Assembly: GCA_964346815.1 (NCBI GenBank)
Contig: CAYFWF010000050.1
Span: 124,001-188,000 of the forward strand
DNA length: 64,000 nt
Direction: 5' to 3'
DNA from: CAYFWF01 sp964346815
Lineage (GTDB): Bacteria > Acidobacteriota > Aminicenantia > Aminicenantales > Aminicenantaceae
Part shown: piece by piece, positions 43,281 through 49,469 of the stretch
Numbering within the stretch: position 1 is the stretch's first letter
Layout: every line of letters starts with the position of its first letter
Made by a program: the position numbers and the translations under genes
Notes under the pieces: generated by a model
Databases searched by the model: none
What the model saw: only the letters and a program-made list of their open reading frames with translations
Told to the model about the DNA's origin: nothing

Positions 43281-43898
43281 TTACTTTTTCTCCTCGCTTG
43301 GCTGAGGACGGAAATATTTCATGATCCAGACCATGATGCCCAAGGTGAAAAAAGCTCCTGGCGCTGTAATCATGATCGTCCATTGCACAAAACCCTCCGG
43401 CATGACCGTAAATCCCAAGAGGGTTCCAAATCCAAGAGGTTCCCTGACAAACGCGATAGCTATCAGGACCAGCGAATAGCCCAGGCTCATCCCCAGCCCG
43501 TCCAAGAACGAAGCCAAAGGAGGATGGTGTCTGGCGAAAGCCTCAGTGCGCCCCATGATGATGCAGTTCGTGATAATCAACGCGACATAAGGCCCCAGGG
43601 CTTCGCTGATATCAGGAAGGTATGCCTTGATCAGGATGTCCACCACGATAACGTAGGAGGCAATGATCAATGTTTGTACCATCATTCGGATGCGGATGGG
43701 GGTGTATTTCCTCAAAAGAGAGACCGTTAAGGAGGACATACAAACCGTAAAGATCAAGCCTGCGTCCATCACCAGAGTGTTCACCATCAAGTTTGTCACG
43801 GCCAGGGTGGAGCAGATGCCGAGGATCTGTCTGAGCACGGGATTGTCCTTCCACAATCCCGTCAGAAAAATTTCCTTTTTAGGCGGAAGATTCGGCAT
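43281..43898 (-). CDS. nqrD: Na+-translocating NADH:quinone reductase subunit D
   Basis: NqrD (homolog of RnfE) is a six-helix membrane subunit. The 205-residue protein has Cys29 in QILGICSTLAVTN and a second Cys in LIITNCIIMGRTEAFA near 112, matching the pair that completes the membrane iron-sulfur centre with NqrE. It starts directly next to the nqrC stop. Confidence 0.95.
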   Translation of the reverse strand: MPNLPPKKEIFLTGLWKDNPVLRQILGICSTLAVTNLMVNTLVMDAGLIFTVCMSSLTVSLLRKYTPIRIRMMVQTLIIASYVIVVDILIKAYLPDISEALGPYVALIITNCIIMGRTEAFARHHPPLASFLDGLGMSLGYSLVLIAIAFVREPLGFGTLLGFTVMPEGFVQWTIMITAPGAFFTLGIMVWIMKYFRPQPSEEKK

Positions 43899-44537
43899 CT
43901 ATCCCTTTCCTTTGACCGAGACCCAAAGCTCCTTCAGAAAATATTCCAGTTCCTGGTTCAAAAAGGCCTCCACTGCAGAACTTGTGTTCGTCGCTCCTGT
44001 GATGGCATCCAGTTCGTTGGGGGCCTTTCCAGTACCAGCAGGTTTCAAATAGAAAATATTTCGATCTCCCTGTATGGGATGTAATGGCAAATCCTTGAAT
44101 TGATCAACAAACCAGTCCTCTGTGATCCGTCCGCCCAGACCAGGAGTTTCGCTGTGTTGATAGAAGGCGATTCCGAGGACTCTCGTGCCTTCAGGATTGA
44201 CGCCCACCATGCCTTGAATCGGTCCCCAGAAACCGGGACCTCCTACAGGAAAAGCATATCCAGCAATGGCTCGTCCATCCTCTTCATACCCGATATACAA
44301 TGTGGTTTCGTGAACTTCAATATTTTTTACGCGCCTCCTGTAAAACTGAAGAAGTTCTTTATCTGGGATTCGCTTGCCGATCGGAATATCCAGAACCCTA
44401 AGGATGATCCGCTGAAGCTTTATGGCCCGGTTGAGAGCGATTTTTCTTTCGCTCAGAGCTTTGACCGCACTGACCAAAGATGCGAAAAACAGCGTGACCA
44501 GAAACATATAAAAAACAGATAGCGCCAGTTTTTTCAT
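43899..44537 (-). CDS. nqrC: Na+-translocating NADH:quinone reductase subunit C
   Basis: NqrC (homolog of RnfG) carries a covalently bound FMN. The 212-residue protein has one membrane segment (about 5-25) and a periplasmic domain with GFWGPIQGMVGV near 115, HSETPGLGGRI near 140 and the flavinylation motif DAITGATNTS near 183-192, whose last Thr should bind FMN (added by ApbE; no apbE in the window). ATG overlaps the nqrB stop as ATGA; the longer open frame upstream runs through nqrB and is not Nqr-like. Confidence 0.94.
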   Translation of the reverse strand: MKKLALSVFYMFLVTLFFASLVSAVKALSERKIALNRAIKLQRIILRVLDIPIGKRIPDKELLQFYRRRVKNIEVHETTLYIGYEEDGRAIAGYAFPVGGPGFWGPIQGMVGVNPEGTRVLGIAFYQHSETPGLGGRITEDWFVDQFKDLPLHPIQGDRNIFYLKPAGTGKAPNELDAITGATNTSSAVEAFLNQELEYFLKELWVSVKGKG

Positions 44538-45517
44538 ATTTTGGCCTTCTTTTTTTCCTGAATTTGACGTATGGTTTGATCCAGCAGTGGAACAAAAGCA
44601 TTCATGACAAGCACGGAAAACATCACGCCCTCGGAGAAATTGGAGAAAGCACGGAGCACCACGACTAGAGCTCCGATCGTTCCCCCATAGATCCACTGGC
44701 CAATTTTGGTTTTTGATCCGCTGACCGGTTCGGTAACCACGAAAAAAGCACCGAACAGGAAGGACCCAGCCACCAGTGTGGAGAGAGGATTAGGGATTTG
44801 GTCAAATCCGGAAAGCCTGAGGATCCCGCTAAAGAGGCTTCCCCCCAGGAGACAGGATACAACCAGTCTCCATGAGGCCGCTTTTTTATACACGATAAAC
44901 AAACCTCCGACCAGGATCAAAAGCGCCGATGTCTCTCCTAAAGAGCCGGATGTGCGGCCCAGAAGGAGGTCCTGCCAGGAGAAAGGATCTCCTTGATGAA
45001 GGGTGACCAGTGGAGTTGCTCTGGTTAGAGTATCCATTGGACTGGACCAGTGCGCCGCTCCTCCAACGGCTCCCCAGAAGGGCTCTACCCATCTATTGGT
45101 CATGTGGATAGGAAATGTGACGTAGATAAAGCAACGCCCCACCATAGCGGGATTGAAAACGTTCTGCCCAAATCCTCCAAAAGCCATCTTTCCAAGGCCA
45201 ACCCCCACCACAATCCCCACAACGGCCATCCAGAAGGGAAGGGCAGGGGGGAGTGAAAGAGAAAAAATCAAACAGGTGACAAAAACGGCCGAAGTTATCG
45301 GTTTTCCTCGAAAAAAGGTAAAAAGGGCTTCGGTAGTGATCCCGCAGATCAACACTAATCCAGTGAGTGCCAGGGATCTCCAGCCAAAAAGATAGACTGA
45401 GCTTATCAAAAGAGGTATGAGGCCATAACAGACCCTCAGCATGGGCTTCTGAATGAGCAAGACTTTTTTTGGGAATGCAGAAAAATTGAGATGAATTTTA
45501 CTCGGGGCTCTTTTCAT
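44534..45517 (-). CDS. nqrB: Na+-translocating NADH:quinone reductase subunit B
   Basis: NqrB (homolog of RnfD) is the large membrane subunit that holds riboflavin and a covalent FMN. The 327-residue protein has about nine membrane segments, FGGFGQNVFNPAMVGR near 117, and the FMN site region DTLTRATPLVTL near 165. The usual SGAT is TRAT here; the Thr that binds FMN is kept but the Gly is Arg. GAFFVVTEPVSGSKT near 258 and a GQWIYG motif are typical. It is first in the cluster. No Shine-Dalgarno precedes the ATG, which lies about 10 bases after a -10 box. Confidence 0.9.
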   Translation of the reverse strand: MKRAPSKIHLNFSAFPKKVLLIQKPMLRVCYGLIPLLISSVYLFGWRSLALTGLVLICGITTEALFTFFRGKPITSAVFVTCLIFSLSLPPALPFWMAVVGIVVGVGLGKMAFGGFGQNVFNPAMVGRCFIYVTFPIHMTNRWVEPFWGAVGGAAHWSSPMDTLTRATPLVTLHQGDPFSWQDLLLGRTSGSLGETSALLILVGGLFIVYKKAASWRLVVSCLLGGSLFSGILRLSGFDQIPNPLSTLVAGSFLFGAFFVVTEPVSGSKTKIGQWIYGGTIGALVVVLRAFSNFSEGVMFSVLVMNAFVPLLDQTIRQIQEKKKAKI

Positions 45518-45526
45518 CGAGAGCTA

Positions 45527-45555
45527 AAGGTACTGAAAGGGATCTGTCTTGTCAA
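45527..45555 (-). promoter_or_regulatory. Promoter of nqrBCDEF, apparently leaderless
   Basis: The minus strand reads TTGACA (45555-45550), 17 bases, TACCTT (45532-45527). The nqrB ATG begins 9 bases after the -10 box, so the transcript would start within a few bases of it. The rest of the 188-base gap after cysC has no gene and no clear terminator. Confidence 0.6.
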
Positions 45556-45705
45556 TCAGGTTTACAGCCTGTTCTTCAGAAGCAAAGCCTCTTTCAGTCC
45601 GGTATATCCTTTGCTCTCGCCTGGTCCTTTAACATCATTCCCCCGGCGCCCTTCTGGGTGGCTGCGGAACCAGGCGCGCACTCCCCAAATCGCTGGAACC
45701 AAGAT

Positions 45706-46335
45706 TTATGTGACTTTTTTCTGCTTTTTCTTGATGATATTTTTCTCCTCCAGATAACGGATGACCATGTTTGCGCTCTCTTCTAAGTTGAGCTTGTCCG
45801 TGTCGATAATGATTTCGGGACTGAGAGGCTCTTCATAGGGCGCGTCGATTCCAGTGAATTCCTTGATCTCGCCTGCGCGGGCCTTTTTGTAAAGTCCCTT
45901 TGGATCTCTTTTCTCTGCCTCATCCAGTGAGACCTTCACGAAAACTTCGATAAATTCGCCATCCTCAAGAAGGTGCCGGTTTCTCTCACGGTCCTTGTTG
46001 TAAGGAGAGATAAAAGCCGTCATCGTTATGAGGCCGGCGTCAGCAAACAGCTTGGCGACTTCTCCGATCCGGCGAATATTTTCCTCCCGGTCTTCCGGAG
46101 AGAAACCTAAATTTCTGTTCAAGCCATGCCGGATGTTGTCGCCGTCCAAAACAAAACAGGGATGGCTGCGCCTGTACAATTCCTCTTCAACGGCGTGGGC
46201 GATGGTGGATTTGCCAGAACTCGGAAGCCCGGTAAACCAGATGACTACGCCTTTCTGGTTGAGGAGCTTTTCCCTGTCCGTTTTGCTCAAGGCTCCTTTG
46301 TGCCATGTTATATTGGTCGCTTTTTGGATTGTCAT
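45706..46335 (-). CDS. cysC: Adenylylsulfate kinase
   Basis: CysC phosphorylates APS to PAPS with ATP. The 209-residue protein has the P-loop FTGLPSSGKST near 35, LDGDNIRHGLNRNLGFSPEDREENIRR near 65-90, FISPYNKDRERNR near 110, and the KEFTGIDAPYEEP lid motif near 160. It lies 28 bases downstream of sat in the RHH-sat-cysC operon. No PAPS reductase or cysN is nearby, so PAPS may serve sulfation or an outside reductase. Confidence 0.95.
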   Translation of the reverse strand: MTIQKATNITWHKGALSKTDREKLLNQKGVVIWFTGLPSSGKSTIAHAVEEELYRRSHPCFVLDGDNIRHGLNRNLGFSPEDREENIRRIGEVAKLFADAGLITMTAFISPYNKDRERNRHLLEDGEFIEVFVKVSLDEAEKRDPKGLYKKARAGEIKEFTGIDAPYEEPLSPEIIIDTDKLNLEESANMVIRYLEEKNIIKKKQKKVT

Positions 46336-46363
46336 TTGTCTTTCTCTGTAAAAAATTTCAAAA

Positions 46364-47542
46364 TCAGCCTGAGTTAAGGTTCTTGTAATAATTCATCAGA
46401 ATCTGAGCCACTTCTGGCCGGCTGAATTCCTTGGGGGGCATCTTTCCTTCAGCCAGCATTTTTCGAAGCTCGGTTCCGCTAATCAGCACCCGGTCTTCTT
46501 TACTGTGAGGGCATGTCTTCATAGAAGCCATGCCGTCGCATTTGTGGCACCAAAAGGTCCAATCGATCTTCAGAGGCTCCAGGTGCAGCTCTCCCTCTCC
46601 AATCTCATCAAAGATGTCTTGGGCATCAAAGGGTCCATAATAATTGCCCACGCCGGCGTGGTCACGCCCCACGATCAGATGGCTGCAGCCGTAGTTCTGG
46701 CGGAATATGGCATGCAGGATAGCTTCTCGAGGGCCGCCGTAGCGCATCTCCATTGGATAGACTTTAAGGACCACCCGGTCCTTGGGATAATAGTTGTCCA
46801 TCAAGACTTCGTAGCATTTCATCCGTATGTCGGCAGGTATGTCATCGGCTTTGAGTTTGCCCACCAGAGGGTGAATCAGGATGCCATCACTCACTTCCAA
46901 GGCGATCTTCGTGCAGTATTCGTGGCTGCGGTGGATGGGATTTCTGGTCTGGAAGCCGGCCACCGTGCGCCAGCCGAGCTCTGTGAAAATGCTCCGTGTA
47001 TCCTCTGGGCGGCCGTAATAATCGCCGAATTGCTCAGGATAAGGTCCTTCACTGAAAGCCTTGACCGGGCCTGCCAGCAGAACCTCCTTCTGGGCATAGA
47101 CCTTTGCCACTCCTGGATGGGCTTCATCATCGGTCCGGAAAACATTCTTAGCCTCAATAACTTTGTCATAAGTGAATTTGTCTTCAACCTTCATGCTGCC
47201 CATCAGTTCACCGCTCTCTTCATCCACAAGCGCGACTTCTGAGTTGGTTGTCAGAGAATCGACCAGATCCTTTGAAACAGAAAGGGTGATCGGGATCGGC
47301 CAGAGCGTTCCGTCCGCCATGTGCATATTTTCGACAACACTCTGATAATCCTCTCTTCCCATGAAGCCTCTGATCGGACTGAAGGCGCCAATAGCCATCA
47401 TGATCAAGTCTGATGTTTCCCGTGAAGTGAGTTGGACGGATGGGAATGTGCGTGCTTTTTCCTCCTCCTGCTCTAGTTCATCTTCCTTGAGGAGCAGGGG
47501 TTCGAGTTTTCCGCCATGGGGTGGCACAAGTTCCGACGACAT
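46364..47542 (-). CDS. sat: Sulfate adenylyltransferase
   Basis: Sat makes APS from sulfate and ATP. The 392-residue protein is a single-chain ATP sulfurylase: TSRETSDLIMMAIGAFSPIRGFM near 38-60, FQTRNPIHRSHEY near 195 with the catalytic RNP and first H-x-x-H, GRDHAGVG near 292, and a late CPHSKEDRVLISGTELR near 345-362. A zinc-site-like set FWCHKCDGMASMKTCPH near 330-348 resembles the zinc-binding form of dissimilatory or thermophile enzymes. SD AGGAGG lies 5 bases before the ATG. Upstream is the RHH gene. Confidence 0.95.
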   Translation of the reverse strand: MSSELVPPHGGKLEPLLLKEDELEQEEEKARTFPSVQLTSRETSDLIMMAIGAFSPIRGFMGREDYQSVVENMHMADGTLWPIPITLSVSKDLVDSLTTNSEVALVDEESGELMGSMKVEDKFTYDKVIEAKNVFRTDDEAHPGVAKVYAQKEVLLAGPVKAFSEGPYPEQFGDYYGRPEDTRSIFTELGWRTVAGFQTRNPIHRSHEYCTKIALEVSDGILIHPLVGKLKADDIPADIRMKCYEVLMDNYYPKDRVVLKVYPMEMRYGGPREAILHAIFRQNYGCSHLIVGRDHAGVGNYYGPFDAQDIFDEIGEGELHLEPLKIDWTFWCHKCDGMASMKTCPHSKEDRVLISGTELRKMLAEGKMPPKEFSRPEVAQILMNYYKNLNSG

Positions 47543-47563
47543 ATGGTCCTCCTAATATAAAAT

Positions 47564-47818
47564 TTATAGATAGCCTAAAGACCTCAAGCGCTTCCTAATG
47601 GCCTCGATTTCTTCTTTGCTCAGGCTGGCATCTTCGATTTTTTTCAAAAATTCAGCCTCACTTTTTGTAGAGACCAAATCACGCAGGACATAAACAACAA
47701 AGTCTGTGACCGAGTTGAATCCGCTTCCCGCCACGATCTTCGCGATGCGGTTGTACAGCGGCCCTGGGATTTTGATGGTCACTTTACTGTCAGCCGCCCT
47801 TTTTTTGGTAACACTCAT
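47564..47818 (-). CDS. Ribbon-helix-helix (CopG-like) regulator
   Basis: The 84-residue protein has a ribbon-helix-helix pattern: SKVTIKIPGPLYNRIAKIV (beta strand and first helix) and GFNSVTDFVVYVLRDLV (second helix), residues about 11-50. A helical tail follows with KKIEDASLSKEEIEAIRKRLRSLGYL. It should bind a palindrome as dimers. A perfect 24-bp palindrome sits just upstream of its start, so it probably represses its own operon with sat and cysC. Effector unknown. Confidence 0.85.
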   Translation of the reverse strand: MSVTKKRAADSKVTIKIPGPLYNRIAKIVAGSGFNSVTDFVVYVLRDLVSTKSEAEFLKKIEDASLSKEEIEAIRKRLRSLGYL

Positions 47819-47842
47819 ATAACACTCCTATAGGAGTGTTAT
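47819..47842. promoter_or_regulatory. Perfect 24-bp palindrome, likely RHH operator
   Basis: ATAACACTCCTA followed at once by its reverse complement. On the minus strand it starts within the -10 box, spans the predicted transcription start and holds the GGAG ribosome site of the RHH gene in its second arm. Bound protein would block RNA polymerase, and in RNA the second arm could pair with the first and hide the ribosome site. Confidence 0.85.
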
Positions 47843-47869
47843 CCTATTCCCTTCATTTGTGTATGTCAA
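47841..47869 (-). promoter_or_regulatory. Promoter of the RHH-sat-cysC operon
   Basis: The minus strand reads TTGACA (47869-47864), 17 bases, TAGGAT (47846-47841). The last two bases of the -10 box are part of the palindrome. Confidence 0.75.
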
Positions 47870-47939
47870 GGAAAATTTTTCTTTTTTGGAGGATTCGATT
47901 ATGGGGTTTTGTCAGCAAGCACTTATATAGAGGCAGAGC

Positions 47940-48527
47940 TCACTCGACTCTGACAATATTGAAGATCTTCACTCTAGAGACCAGCATCTGTCCTTCTAAA
48001 GGCTGTTGATGGATTTTTCTGACCACTTCCATGCCCGAGACCACTTTTCCGAAGGCCGCAAAACCTTGTCCGTCTGGATTCCTCCTGCCTCCATAATCCA
48101 ATTCTGGCTGGTCCCCCACACAGATGAAAAATTCCGAGGAAGCTGTTCCAGGATCCAATCTTGCCATGGAAATCACGCCATCTTTGTGGAGTATTCCGGT
48201 TTTTTCCGTGGTTTCATGCTCGATAGAGGGTAATAGATTCTTTGTTTGTCTAAACCTCAGGCCACCTTGAATGACTCGGATTTTGATTTTATCATTGGGT
48301 TGGTTATCCATCCGGACAACTCTGTAGAAACAGGCATTTTTAAAAAGATTCCGATCTACATAGCTTAAAAAATTGGAGGCTGTAATCGGAACATCCCTCT
48401 CATAAATTTCGATCTGGATGTCTCCGAATTCGGTCTGAAGGACAACCTGTGGACTCTCTGCGCTTTCCCCTAGAATGAATATGCTTAAAAACAAAAGACA
48501 GACAATTTTTGGCCATAAAGAATTCAT
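47940..48527 (-). CDS. Secreted cyclophilin-type peptidyl-prolyl isomerase, second copy
   Basis: The 195-residue protein has a signal peptide (about 1-22) and one cyclophilin domain. FYRVVRM near 67 replaces the usual FHR, and SSEFFICVGDQPELDYGG near 128 replaces the QFFI set, so the active site differs from the first copy at 26240-26818. GQGFAAFGKVVSGM near 155 is typical. It should act in the periplasm. It stands alone, divergent from the creatininase gene. Confidence 0.9.
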   Translation of the reverse strand: MNSLWPKIVCLLFLSIFILGESAESPQVVLQTEFGDIQIEIYERDVPITASNFLSYVDRNLFKNACFYRVVRMDNQPNDKIKIRVIQGGLRFRQTKNLLPSIEHETTEKTGILHKDGVISMARLDPGTASSEFFICVGDQPELDYGGRRNPDGQGFAAFGKVVSGMEVVRKIHQQPLEGQMLVSRVKIFNIVRVE

Positions 48528-48630
48528 GCTTTCCTCCTCAATCTACCCTTATATCCGCATCTTTTAAGAGTCTCGGAATGAACGTAGCACAGCCTTCTTA
48601 CCCTGTCAATGCATATGGATTTAAGGTGCT

Positions 48631-48659
48631 TTGATTTTTAGTCAAATAGGAATTATGAT
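48631..48659 (+). promoter_or_regulatory. Promoter of the creatininase-family gene
   Basis: TTGATT, 17 bases, TATGAT. The start site would fall near 48666, just before the hairpin at 48669-48694. Confidence 0.55.
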
Positions 48660-48668
48660 GGTAAAGGA

Positions 48669-48694
48669 GCCGCTCATCCTACGCAGGATGCGGC
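48669..48694 (+). other. Hairpin at the 5' end of the creatininase mRNA
   Basis: GCCG, bulged CT, CATCCT, loop ACGC, AGGATG, CGGC: ten base pairs with a 2-base bulge. It begins about 3 bases after the predicted start site and ends before the ribosome site AGGAG. A 5'-end stem can protect an mRNA; a regulatory role is speculation. Confidence 0.5.
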
Positions 48695-48716
48695 CAATTG
48701 ACTCAGGAGAGAGCCC

Positions 48717-49469
48717 ATGAGAACCATCCGCATGGAAGACATGAATTGGCCCGACATAAAAGAGGCGTTGAAGGAAGGATTCACAACGGCAGTTGTGGGT
48801 GTTGGGTCAACCGAACAGCATGGTCCCCATCTGCCGACCAAAACCGATACTGTGATTGGAGATTTAATTGCTCATAGAGTGGCGCAGAAGATGGACAAAG
48901 CTCTGCAAGCGAAAACAATATGCGTGGGTTGTTCAGAGCATCATATGGCCTTTCCAGGAACCATATCGCTCGACGCGACAACCTTAAAAGCCATTATCAG
49001 TGATTACACGAAAAGCCTCATAAAACAAGGATTTGAGAAGATCATTTATTTACCAAGTCATGGAGGAAATTTTGCTACTGTGAACGAGGCTGTTGAAGAG
49101 CAACGGAAAAGATTCCCAGAACAGAAGATCATTGGTTACACGGATCTTATGGCTTTCATGAACTGTTTGTTGGATATCTCTGCTGAATTTGGTATCAGTA
49201 AGGAAGAAGCGGGGGCCCATGCTGGCGAGAATGAGACATCCTTTATTCTGGCCTTTGCAGAAAAATTGGTGAGGAAAGACAGATTTTCCCCTGGCTATCT
49301 CGGACCATTGGGCGAGAAAGAGGTCAATCTCATCATGGAGAAAGGAATGCCCGCTTTAACAGAGAATGGAATTTTGGGAGATCCAACTAAAGCCTCAGCC
49401 GAGAGGGGAGCAATCTATTTGGAAAAGATAGTTGACTACCTGGTCGAGGAAATCAAAAAACAGCTGTAG
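48717..49469 (+). CDS. Creatininase-family amidohydrolase
   Basis: The 250-residue cytosolic protein has the metal site Glu33, His35 and Asp44 in STEQHGPHLPTKTDT, the YLPSHGGNF motif near 115 and a Glu in GENETSFIL near 170. Members hydrolyse creatinine, formamidopyrimidines or mycofactocin-type peptides; which one applies cannot be read. SD AGGAG lies upstream of the ATG. Its end overlaps the end of the opposite M1 aminopeptidase gene by 17 bases. Confidence 0.9.
   Translation: MRTIRMEDMNWPDIKEALKEGFTTAVVGVGSTEQHGPHLPTKTDTVIGDLIAHRVAQKMDKALQAKTICVGCSEHHMAFPGTISLDATTLKAIISDYTKSLIKQGFEKIIYLPSHGGNFATVNEAVEEQRKRFPEQKIIGYTDLMAFMNCLLDISAEFGISKEEAGAHAGENETSFILAFAEKLVRKDRFSPGYLGPLGEKEVNLIMEKGMPALTENGILGDPTKASAERGAIYLEKIVDYLVEEIKKQL

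Noticed and set aside
44538..44696. Upstream extension of nqrC
   Set aside because: Lies in nqrB in another frame; the ATGA overlap start gives a normal NqrC with its membrane segment.
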